Below are positions 1 to 6,332 of a stretch of DNA of 13,646 nucleotides, in pieces. The position numbers and the translations under genes are program-made. A model generated the notes under the pieces. That model was not told where the DNA came from. It saw only the letters and a list, made by a program, of their open reading frames with translations, and did not search any database. Source of the stretch: an uncultured Clostridia bacterium. GTDB taxonomy: Bacteria > Bacillota > Clostridia > Christensenellales > UBA1242. The first letter of the stretch is position 1; each line of letters opens with the position of its first letter. The stretch spans positions 1-13,646 of the forward strand of contig CANRLJ010000009.1 in NCBI GenBank assembly GCA_947631485.1, read 5' to 3'.

Positions 1-58
1 TGTTTTCTCGGTTAAACAACTTCCACAGAAATATCTTTATTTTGACTAAAATCTTCAT
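1..58 (-). CDS. sigE: RNA polymerase sporulation sigma factor SigE, N-terminal fragment (partial)
   Basis: The reading frame opens with ATG at 58-56 and is still open at the window edge, giving 19 residues that begin MKILVKIKIFLWKLFN. A strong Shine-Dalgarno, AGGAGG (68-63), overlaps the spoIIGA stop codon, which suggests translational coupling; the spacing to the ATG is short, 4 nt. A short basic and hydrophobic N-terminus of this kind is typical of the pro-sequence of pro-sigma-E, and sigE follows spoIIGA in Bacilli and Clostridia. The name rests mainly on position and this short peptide; the conserved sigma regions lie outside the window. By family knowledge the product would be the first mother-cell sigma factor, cleaved into its active form by SpoIIGA. 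Confidence 0.7.
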   Translation of the reverse strand, partial: MKILVKIKIFLWKLFNREN

Positions 59-66
59 ATCCCCTC

Positions 67-870
67 CTATAAAGAAGCAAAGTTGTTGTGCAAAATGACA
101 TCAGAGCCAAATGCTTGGTTAAAACTTGTAAGCGAAAGCCCCAAAATTGGTTTTTCAAGCGTCTGACCAGCCACACATATCTTGTCAGCCTGAAAAACAA
201 GGATTTTGCCATCAGTTGAGAGCGTTCCCATTGAAATATAGTGGGCAAATCTCAATTTTTGCAGTTTTTCACCCTTCCTCAGCACATCCTCAAGTTTGAT
301 GTCGTCATAAAGGGTTGAAAAAGCCTTAAAGTTGATAAGCGAAACGGGACTTTCTGTGACCGGGTCATACAAAAGGTTTCCGCTGTCCAAAAATGCCCTG
401 AACTTTTTTCTTTTTCCGGCACTTTCAATCTCAACATCAAAACAAAAGTTGTCGATGCCTTTCTTTTTGTTTAGGTATTTGCAAACAAATTTCAAAATGC
501 AGTAAGTGCAAACAACAACCAGCAAAATCGTCAAAAGTGTGGTCTCGCCGGCAAGTTGCCCGACAAAAAAGCATGCGCCACCATAAATGAAGTTGACCAA
601 AAAATACAGCAGCAAAAACTTGATGAATTTGTTTATGGTCTTAAACTTAAAACAGATGCTGACATACACAAACGCCATGCCAAATTGCAGCAAAAAAGAG
701 CCAAACACCCCCATATACAGTGCCGGCATGCACAGTGCGACCGCTGCTGAAAGCATTGAGGACAGCCAAAACAGTTTTCCCTCTTCCTTTGCCAGCAGCG
801 AAACAGACTTCAAAACAAGAAGGCATATAATGAAGTTTTCAAGCAGCACATATTCAACAACAATCTGCAT
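67..870 (-). CDS. spoIIGA: Sigma-E processing peptidase SpoIIGA
   Basis: A 267-residue membrane aspartic protease. In the family, SpoIIGA sits in the asymmetric sporulation septum and removes the pro-sequence of pro-sigma-E after a signal from the forespore. The N-terminal half (about residues 1-130) is a series of hydrophobic segments fitting about five membrane spans. The soluble C-terminal half carries the hallmark catalytic motif FLDSGNLLYDP, with DSGN at residues 162-165. The length is slightly below that of Bacillus homologues. The ATG at 870 follows GAGGAGG at good spacing, and there is no in-frame upstream alternative. The stop codon overlaps the ribosome site of the next gene, a probable sigE, which fits an enzyme-substrate operon. 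It is unusual that ftsZ does not lie directly upstream: an opposite-strand gene lies between them. Confidence 0.93.
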   Translation of the reverse strand: MQIVVEYVLLENFIICLLVLKSVSLLAKEEGKLFWLSSMLSAAVALCMPALYMGVFGSFLLQFGMAFVYVSICFKFKTINKFIKFLLLYFLVNFIYGGACFFVGQLAGETTLLTILLVVVCTYCILKFVCKYLNKKKGIDNFCFDVEIESAGKRKKFRAFLDSGNLLYDPVTESPVSLINFKAFSTLYDDIKLEDVLRKGEKLQKLRFAHYISMGTLSTDGKILVFQADKICVAGQTLEKPILGLSLTSFNQAFGSDVILHNNFASL

Positions 871-914
871 CTTTCCTCCTCAAAGACATTTTAAACCCAA
901 TCACCACTTCAAAA

Positions 915-948
915 ATAAGAAAAAAAGGACCTTTTCGGTCAATTTTTG
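915..948 (-). terminator. Possible weak hairpin terminator upstream of spoIIGA
   Basis: GACC and GGTC (929-932 and 937-940) can form a 4-bp stem around a 4-nt loop. Read on the minus strand, it is followed by seven consecutive T (927-921) after a C. It could stop antisense transcription coming from the unknown gene's side before it enters spoIIGA. The stem is short, and the same bases include a TTGACC that could be part of a promoter, so this is tentative. Confidence 0.25.
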
Positions 949-962
949 TCTAATTTGAGGGG

Positions 963-991
963 TTGACATCACCTTTTGGGTGTGATATAAT
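963..991 (+). promoter_or_regulatory. Near-perfect sigma-A promoter for the unknown plus-strand gene
   Basis: A consensus -35 TTGACA (963-968), a 17-nt spacer and a consensus -10 TATAAT (986-991). The TG at 983-984 also makes an extended -10 element. The spacer contains CACC...GGTG, an imperfect inverted repeat that could be an operator. The start codon lies about 28 nt downstream of the -10. This is the strongest promoter seen in the window. Confidence 0.85.
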
Positions 992-1018
992 GTCTCTGTC
1001 TTAAAAAAGGAGAAAAAT

Positions 1019-1471
1019 ATGGAAGATTTAAGAGTGGATTATGGTGCTGTTGTTGATAATGACGGCTTCCAATATATTGGTTGGCAGTATATAAATGAAG
1101 GCAAAAATGTTGGCATGATTTTTGTAAATCAACGCACAAATGAAAATTATTGCCTGACAATCAAAACTCACATGTTCAACAATCTTGTTGGTTTTGCAAA
1201 AAGTGGATTGAAACAAACAATAAGACAAATGTTTGTCATGATGAGAGGTGGCATTGATGTGCAAAACTACAACATCATGCTTACAAACTATGCCGCATTG
1301 CCAGCAAGCATGTTTCAGTCAAACAAAGAATTCATCACCCACTATCAACAAGGCCTCGATGAAATGGCAAGCACTATGGTTGGAAAACAGACCCTGCCTC
1401 CTGAAACATTAATTGAAACAAAAGAGGAAATCAAAAGAGTAACAACCTCCAAAACAGCCGAAAGAAAATAA
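1019..1471 (+). CDS. Hypothetical protein between ftsZ and spoIIGA, opposite strand
   Basis: 150 residues; I do not recognise the family. The ATG is preceded by AAAAAAGGAGAAAAAT, an excellent ribosome site, and by a consensus promoter. A terminator follows the TAA stop within a few bases, so the gene is a well-formed single-gene unit. The protein has no signal peptide or clear membrane helix. The first 100 or so residues look like a compact fold with alternating hydrophobic positions, including GFQYIGWQYI and VGMIFVNQ, which could be beta strands. The last 30 or so residues are polar and K/E/T-rich, probably a disordered tail. It converges on ftsZ and diverges from spoIIGA. A role in division or sporulation is suggested only by location. 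Confidence 0.85.
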   Translation: MEDLRVDYGAVVDNDGFQYIGWQYINEGKNVGMIFVNQRTNENYCLTIKTHMFNNLVGFAKSGLKQTIRQMFVMMRGGIDVQNYNIMLTNYAALPASMFQSNKEFITHYQQGLDEMASTMVGKQTLPPETLIETKEEIKRVTTSKTAERK

Positions 1472-1475
1472 CAAT

Positions 1476-1502
1476 AAAAAACACCATTTCTGGTGTTTTT
1501 TT
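1476..1502. terminator. Bidirectional intrinsic terminator between the unknown gene and ftsZ
   Basis: AACACCA (1480-1486), loop TTTC and TGGTGTT form a stem flanked by an A-run on the left and a T-run on the right, so it works from either strand. It lies 4 bases after the plus-strand stop codon and 7 bases beyond the ftsZ stop codon, and so should end both convergent transcripts. Confidence 0.88.
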
Positions 1503-1509
1503 GTTGTCT

Positions 1510-2715
1510 TTATTTTTTGTTTTTGTTTCTGATTTTTTCAATCCAAGGTGGAATTGAATTTATGCTTGGACCAACATCCACATGTGAAGAGTTTTCGTCT
1601 TGTTCAAGATGCACATCTTGTTGTGGTGGAGTTTGTTGAGCGTTATAGCCCCAAGGGTTGAAGGTCTTAAATTGGTTGTCTTGTTGCTCTTGTTTTGGTT
1701 CTTCAGCCTTTGGCTCTTCTTTTTGTTCATCTTTGGTCTCTTCTTCTCCAGGAACTTTGAAGCCTGTTGCAATGATTGTTATTTCAACTTCGTCTCTCAT
1801 ATCTGGGTCGATGCTGCTTCCGAAGATGAGGTTGCAAGATGGGTCAATGACTTCCTTCACAAGATTTGCCGCTTCATTAACTTCTCTAAGAGTGATGTCG
1901 CTGCCGCCCTTGATGTTCAACACAACACCTGTTGCGCCCTCAATGGTGGTTTCAATAAGTGGAGATGCAACTGCTTGTCTGACTGCATCAAGCGTTTTGT
2001 TTTCGCCCTTGCCATGACCAATGCCCATATGTGCAAGTCCGCGATTTCTCATGATGGTTTCGATGTCGGCAAAATCCAAGTTTATCATGCCGGTGAACAC
2101 GATGAGGTCTGAAATGCCCTGAATTCCTTGTCTTAAAACATCGTCTGCATATCTGAACGCTTCAACCAAAGTTGTCTTTTCAGGCAAAATTGTAAGCAGT
2201 CTTTCATTTGGAATAATGACGATGGTGTCAACATATTTTCTGAGTTCTGCAATTCCTTTTTCGGCGTTTTGCATCCTTTTTGGATTTTCAAATTGGAAAG
2301 GTTTTGTAACAATTCCGACTGTCAAAATGCCAAGTTCTTTTGCAATCTGTGCAATGACTGGTGCAGCACCTGTTCCTGTTCCGCCGCCCATACCTGCGGT
2401 GATGAACACCATGTCTGTCCCTTTCAAAATTTCGGTGATTGAAGATTTGCTTTCCTCTGCCGCCTTTCTTCCAATTTCAGGAATTGCACCAGCACCACGG
2501 CCTCCTGTCAATCTTTCGCCGATTTGAAGCCTTTTGTCTGCTTTTGATATTAAGAGGGCTTGCTTATCAGTGTTTATGGCAACAAACTCCGCAGAGCGAA
2601 CATTTGCTTCAATCATACGATTTACTGCGTTGTTTCCGCCGCCACCAACACCAAGCACCTTGATTTTTACTATTGAAGTTGGATTGTTATTGTTGTTATT
2701 GTTATTTACTTCCAT
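1510..2715 (-). CDS. ftsZ: Cell division GTPase FtsZ
   Basis: 401 residues. FtsZ polymerises with GTP into the Z-ring that recruits the divisome. Visible motifs are the nucleotide-binding loop [13 protein letters not shown] (22-34), the tubulin signature GGGTGTG (110-116) and the T7 synergy loop NLDFAD (212-217), whose aspartates complete the GTPase site of the neighbouring subunit. A Q/E/P-rich linker (about 322-385) leads to a C-terminal peptide with [10 protein letters not shown], the usual docking site for FtsA, SepF and similar partners, followed by a basic end. The N-terminal tail holds eight consecutive Asn (residues 4-11). The start has AAGGAG at ideal spacing. ftsA lies 98 nt upstream, with a candidate promoter in that gap, and the gene ends at a bidirectional terminator. 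Confidence 0.98.
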   Translation of the reverse strand: MEVNNNNNNNNPTSIVKIKVLGVGGGGNNAVNRMIEANVRSAEFVAINTDKQALLISKADKRLQIGERLTGGRGAGAIPEIGRKAAEESKSSITEILKGTDMVFITAGMGGGTGTGAAPVIAQIAKELGILTVGIVTKPFQFENPKRMQNAEKGIAELRKYVDTIVIIPNERLLTILPEKTTLVEAFRYADDVLRQGIQGISDLIVFTGMINLDFADIETIMRNRGLAHMGIGHGKGENKTLDAVRQAVASPLIETTIEGATGVVLNIKGGSDITLREVNEAANLVKEVIDPSCNLIFGSSIDPDMRDEVEITIIATGFKVPGEEETKDEQKEEPKAEEPKQEQQDNQFKTFNPWGYNAQQTPPQQDVHLEQDENSSHVDVGPSINSIPPWIEKIRNKNKK

Positions 2716-2743
2716 TTTTATCTCCTTTCAGCTTCTTTTACTT

Positions 2744-2772
2744 ATTTTACATGAAAATTACGCTTTTGGCAA
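2744..2772 (-). promoter_or_regulatory. Candidate promoter for ftsZ in the ftsA-ftsZ gap
   Basis: On the minus strand, TTGCCA (2772-2767), 17 nt of spacer, then TAAAAT (2749-2744). Each hexamer differs from consensus by one base. It lies 28 nt upstream of the ftsZ start codon, just ahead of its ribosome site, and would allow FtsZ to be made in excess of FtsA. Confidence 0.5.
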
Positions 2773-2813
2773 CAATTTTTAAGTATTTTTGAGTCATTTT
2801 AGCGCTTATTTGC

Positions 2814-3932
2814 TCAATTTGTTTCGATTGCAGCGTTCACAAGCCCCAAAACACTTGCAAGTTCTGGCTTGTCCATCGCAGGAATTGGTGGCACGCCATA
2901 CATGATGTTTCTTCCGATGCACTTTGCAAAATAGTCCTTGCCACCCTTAATCTTGCTTACGCCAGCGCCACACAAATAGATTGGATAGTATGGCACGTAC
3001 TCTTTTGCAAACAGTCGGATGCACTCGTTTATGGTCTTTGCAATCAAATCCAACCTGTATCCCACAACTTCGTTTGCATATGAGAGCGGAATTTTTGTTG
3101 CTCTGCCGCCAAGAGTTATCAATTCATAGAAATCGTTGTCCGAGCCCTTCAAAGAAAGCACAATTTGTTTTTTCAGATTTCTCGCATCGTTGTAGTCTAT
3201 TCCGCAGGCTTCTGACAAATCGCTTGTTATATGCGAGCCACCCATCGAGAAGGAAACCAGGTTTGTCAGCCCATCGCCTTTCACAAAAGCCACGCTTGTG
3301 GTTCTGGCTCCAACATCAATAACAATACATGTGCGCTCTCTTTCTTCTTTTTCAAGGACAATCATTGCCTCACAAAGAGGCTCACTTAAATATTCCACTT
3401 GTTCAATGCCAAGGCGACTTAAAATTTTGTTGAATACTGAGATAAACTGGCTTTGTGCCAAAATCACAGAAAGGTCTGCAGAAATCTTTTCTGCCTTAAG
3501 TCCAACAGGAGAACTCGTCTTGCGATTGTCATCAAGCGAAAAATAAATTGGATTGATGGACAAAATTTCCATGTCATCAATGCTGATTTTCTTTGAAACA
3601 TTTTCTGACAGAGCCTGAACATCCGTCTTTCTTACAACTCTCTTAAATTTGAAAGTGATTTGTTCGCGTGCCGAAGTGACCTTTGAAAATTCGGCAGGAA
3701 CTCCAACAAACACCTTTTGGATTTTCTTCTTATAGACTGATGTGACCTGAGAAAACAATGATGCCATTGCGTCTTCAAGCAACGAGTTTTCAATAAATTC
3801 GCCCTCAATAAAGCCGGCATAATCAACTTGTGCACGGGCTTTGATGTTGAATATATTATTGACACCACGCTGTGCCACTAAGAGGCTGAGTTTTGAAGAG
3901 CCAATCTCAACAACTGCCACATCTTCTGCCAT
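2814..3932 (-). CDS. ftsA: Cell division protein FtsA, lacking the usual C-terminal membrane helix
   Basis: 372 residues from the chosen start. FtsA is an actin-fold ATPase that normally links FtsZ filaments to the membrane. Visible features are the phosphate-1 region VEIGSSK (8-14), an SHS2/1C-type region (about 75-160), the phosphate-2 region IDVGARTTSVAF (205-216) and the adenosine region LCGAGVSKIKG (320-330). The protein stops only 14 residues after PELAS (356-360), so the usual linker and amphipathic membrane-targeting helix are absent, and family members are commonly 400 residues or more. An ATG 24 nt upstream (3956) overlaps the proposed -10 box and has no ribosome site. The ATG at 3932, preceded by GGGGG, gives the normal FtsA N-terminus. 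A variant FtsA is the best reading; another actin-like FtsA relative is less likely given ftsZ next door. Confidence 0.9.
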   Translation of the reverse strand: MAEDVAVVEIGSSKLSLLVAQRGVNNIFNIKARAQVDYAGFIEGEFIENSLLEDAMASLFSQVTSVYKKKIQKVFVGVPAEFSKVTSAREQITFKFKRVVRKTDVQALSENVSKKISIDDMEILSINPIYFSLDDNRKTSSPVGLKAEKISADLSVILAQSQFISVFNKILSRLGIEQVEYLSEPLCEAMIVLEKEERERTCIVIDVGARTTSVAFVKGDGLTNLVSFSMGGSHITSDLSEACGIDYNDARNLKKQIVLSLKGSDNDFYELITLGGRATKIPLSYANEVVGYRLDLIAKTINECIRLFAKEYVPYYPIYLCGAGVSKIKGGKDYFAKCIGRNIMYGVPPIPAMDKPELASVLGLVNAAIETN

Positions 3933-3954
3933 AATACCCCCATTTTCTACCCTC

Positions 3955-3984
3955 ATTTTAAAACATATATCGACAAAAAGTCAA
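3955..3984 (-). promoter_or_regulatory. Candidate ftsA-ftsZ promoter with Spo0A-box-like spacer
   Basis: On the minus strand, TTGACT (3984-3979), an 18-nt spacer and TAAAAT (3960-3955). The spacer contains TTTTGTCGATA, close to the Spo0A box core TGTCGAA. The promoter is needed because a terminator separates ftsQ from ftsA. Its position places transcription start downstream of the first in-frame ATG, which supports the start at 3932. Confidence 0.5.
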
Positions 3985-4029
3985 ATATTTTTACATAGAA
4001 TTTTATAAAAATTTAATTTTATTTATATT

Positions 4030-4047
4030 TATGCATAATTATGCATA
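4030..4047. repeat. Perfect 18-bp palindrome upstream of the ftsA promoter
   Basis: TATGCATAATTATGCATA is identical to its own reverse complement. It is centred about 54 nt upstream of the -35 box of the ftsA promoter, in AT-rich DNA between the ftsQ terminator and that promoter. It resembles a binding site for a dimeric regulator; no specific regulator is recognised. Confidence 0.6.
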
Positions 4048-4072
4048 TGAGAATTTGTGCAATCTGTGGCAC

Positions 4073-4111
4073 AAAAAGAAAACAAGATGTCGGCTGCAAA
4101 GCCAAACATCT
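4073..4111 (-). terminator. Intrinsic terminator after ftsQ
   Basis: On the minus strand, AAGATGT, TT, GGCT, loop TTGC, AGCC, G, ACATCTT form a long stem (4111-4083) with one small internal loop, followed by GTTTTCTTTTT. It begins at the ftsQ stop codon. It separates the long ddl-to-ftsQ run from ftsA-ftsZ. Confidence 0.8.
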
Positions 4112-5052
4112 TATAATTCTAACAAACTTGCATATATGTCTTTTTCAGTGCGATGTAGGTGCTTGTCCAAAGGCAGATTGTCCACCTTGATTGCACAGTG
4201 TGAAAGAAACTCTGTCGTCAAAGCCTGGGCAACTGGCTCTTTTTCTTTTGAAACAAATAAATATTCATTTTCGTATTTTTTCACATAAATTTGATTTCCG
4301 CCAGCATCAAGCACCTGTCCATCTTGTGATTTCCCAAACAAAGTACTCTCAAAAGAGAACATCAATTTAATCTTCTCCGAAAAGGCAAATTTTGGATTGT
4401 TTATCACAAAAACCCTGTCCTGATTTGTCGTCAATTTGAAGGAATAATATTCCGTTTCGCTTTCGGTGTAGGTTGAGACGTCAAGGCTTTTAAACTTTCC
4501 GACAAGTTCTGAAACATCTCTGTTTGTCTGCAGCATCAAGGAGTAAAAGTCCTTTATTGCCCCTTGTTCGACATCCAAAAAATCGCCCTCTGAAATTTCA
4601 GTGCTTTTGATTTTCAGCCCGTTTACATCAATTGTGTTTGGCTGCTCTTCTGGGTCAATCCTAAGCACCCTCAAATCTCTGTCGCATACATAGGTGTGCT
4701 CTTCTGTCACTACAGAAAACAGTTCCTCGCGCTCAGCAACATGAATTATCATCTTGTTTGGAAAGACTGTTTCAATGTTCAGCACACGGATATAGGCAAA
4801 CAATTTGTTATTTTTGGTTGCATTTTTAAGGTTTTTCTCATAGCCTTTCTTTCCTTCAAACAAAACACACTCGCCATATTTAAAGCCGCCCGCCTCAACG
4901 ATTTCTTTGTCCGAAAGCCCCTGCAAATTTATCTTTGTTGAGTGAAATTGCACAGAAACTGACGACAAGGCAAAAAGCGTCCAAAAAAGTATGAGCGCAA
5001 CCACCACAACCGAAAACAACACTGAAAGAGAAATGATAAGTTTTTTGTTCAA
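4111..5052 (-). CDS. ftsQ: Cell division protein FtsQ/DivIB
   Basis: 313 residues; a bitopic divisome protein that works with FtsL and DivIC to regulate septal wall synthesis. There is one membrane helix at about residues 5-31 after a short Lys-containing cytoplasmic start. An extracytoplasmic POTRA-like domain follows (about 34-112), including INLQGLSDKEIVEAGGF and the typical ending VFPNKMIIHVAERE, and then a beta-type domain to about residue 285. The start codon is TTG at 5052, overlapping the murA stop in TTGA, with GAGG about 6 nt upstream, so translation is probably coupled to murA. FtsQ is poorly conserved; the assignment rests on architecture and its place between murA and ftsA. A strong terminator follows at once. 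Confidence 0.9.
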   Translation of the reverse strand: MNKKLIISLSVLFSVVVVALILFWTLFALSSVSVQFHSTKINLQGLSDKEIVEAGGFKYGECVLFEGKKGYEKNLKNATKNNKLFAYIRVLNIETVFPNKMIIHVAEREELFSVVTEEHTYVCDRDLRVLRIDPEEQPNTIDVNGLKIKSTEISEGDFLDVEQGAIKDFYSLMLQTNRDVSELVGKFKSLDVSTYTESETEYYSFKLTTNQDRVFVINNPKFAFSEKIKLMFSFESTLFGKSQDGQVLDAGGNQIYVKKYENEYLFVSKEKEPVAQALTTEFLSHCAIKVDNLPLDKHLHRTEKDIYASLLEL

Positions 5053-6305
5053 ATTTTCCTCACGATGTCGGCACCCAAAAGACGATATTTTTCTTCAATC
5101 TTTTCATATCCTCGATCGATGTAATGCAAGTTGTGAACTGTGGTGTATCCCTCCGCTGCCATGCCGGCAATCAAAAGTGAAGCCCCCGCTCGCAAATCTG
5201 ACGCAAATACATCCGCCCCATACAATTTTTCCACGCCCTTGATGAGTGCAGTTCTGTCTTTTATGACAATGTTTGCCCCCATCTTGTTCAACTCTCCCGC
5301 CGCCCCAAACCGATTTTCAAAAAGGTTTTCTTGCAACAGACACACGCCCTTGCTCACACTTTGAAGTGCCATCATTTGAGGTTGGAGGTCAGTTGGAAAA
5401 AATGGATATGGCCAAGTCTGAATTTTTTCTATTGAAACAGGTCTTTTTCGTGCCCTCAACCTTATTTTATCATTTTTTATATTCACAAGGCAAGCGGATT
5501 GTTTAAGAAAAGACAGCAAACTTTCATTGTGCTGTTGGATTGCTCTTTCAATCAAAACATCTCCGCCACAAGTTGCTGCGGCAATCAAATATGTTCCTGC
5601 AACAATGCGGTCGGGCATGACAGAATACTGCGTTCCGTGAAGTTTTCTAACTCCAAAAATCTTGATGCAATCCGTGCCAGCCCCAAACACCCTTCCGCCC
5701 ATGCTGTTTATGAAGTTTTGCAGGTCAACAATCTCTGGCTCTTTGGCAACATTTTTCAAAGTTGTCACACCATCAAGCAAACAGGCACACATCATCAAAC
5801 TTTCGGTTGCGCCCACACTTGGAAAATCCAAAACAACCTCTCCAGCATGCAGATTTTCGCCGTAACAATAAAGATAGCCATGCCTGTCAACAATCCTCAC
5901 CCCAAGGGTTTTGAAGGATTTCAAAAATATGTCAATCGGACGACTTCCAATCTTGCATCCGCCCGGTCTTGCAATCACTGCGTTTCTAAATCTGCCCAAA
6001 AGTGCTCCCAAAATAAAGATGGACGCCCTCAGTCCACTTGTAAGTTCGTGCGTTATCTTTGCATTTTGAACATCTTTGGCGTCTATGTATAATTCCTTTC
6101 CTGACAGAGCACTTTTTATGTTTAAAAGAGACAGAATTTCTCTCATATAGATTATGTCGGTCAAATCAACATAATCCCTAAGCAAAATCTCTCCCTCGCA
6201 CAGTGAACAGGCTGCCAAGATTGGCAAAAGTGCGTTTTTGGATGTGTCAACCTGCACACTGCCAAGAAGTTTTCTTCCTCCGTTTATAATCAGTTTTTCT
6301 TCCAT
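5049..6305 (-). CDS. murA: UDP-N-acetylglucosamine 1-carboxyvinyltransferase MurA
   Basis: 418 residues, the normal family length. MurA transfers enolpyruvate from phosphoenolpyruvate to UDP-GlcNAc, the first committed step of peptidoglycan synthesis, in the cytosol. Seen are the substrate Lys-Asn pair in TSKNALLPIL (K23, N24), GLRAS (91-95), and the catalytic loop RPGGCKIGSRPID with Cys117 in the position alkylated by fosfomycin, so the enzyme should be of the fosfomycin-sensitive type. FFPTDLQPQ and DLRAGASLLIAG near the C-terminus complete the site. The second residue before the catalytic Lys differs from the common SGAKN (here DTSKN). No clear Shine-Dalgarno precedes the ATG, but a TGA closes the frame upstream, so no earlier start exists. 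It follows ftsW by 27 nt and overlaps ftsQ by 4. Confidence 0.97.
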   Translation of the reverse strand: MEEKLIINGGRKLLGSVQVDTSKNALLPILAACSLCEGEILLRDYVDLTDIIYMREILSLLNIKSALSGKELYIDAKDVQNAKITHELTSGLRASIFILGALLGRFRNAVIARPGGCKIGSRPIDIFLKSFKTLGVRIVDRHGYLYCYGENLHAGEVVLDFPSVGATESLMMCACLLDGVTTLKNVAKEPEIVDLQNFINSMGGRVFGAGTDCIKIFGVRKLHGTQYSVMPDRIVAGTYLIAAATCGGDVLIERAIQQHNESLLSFLKQSACLVNIKNDKIRLRARKRPVSIEKIQTWPYPFFPTDLQPQMMALQSVSKGVCLLQENLFENRFGAAGELNKMGANIVIKDRTALIKGVEKLYGADVFASDLRAGASLLIAGMAAEGYTTVHNLHYIDRGYEKIEEKYRLLGADIVRKI

Positions 6306-6332
6306 ATAACCATTGTATGTTTTAGGATGTTG

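Noticed and set aside
12..248. 78-residue minus-strand open frame at the left edge
   Set aside because: It overlaps spoIIGA and the sigE start in another frame, has no ribosome site and shows no recognisable composition.
587..958. 123-residue plus-strand open frame opposite spoIIGA
   Set aside because: It is antisense to a well-supported gene, without a ribosome site, and runs into the promoter region; a shadow frame.
4031..4288. 85-residue plus-strand open frame across the ftsQ end and gap
   Set aside because: No ribosome site, and it covers the palindrome, the terminator and antisense ftsQ; no family resemblance.
5499..6092. 197-residue plus-strand open frame opposite murA
   Set aside because: Antisense to conserved murA codons, with a composition (Cys, His, Ser rich) typical of shadow frames.
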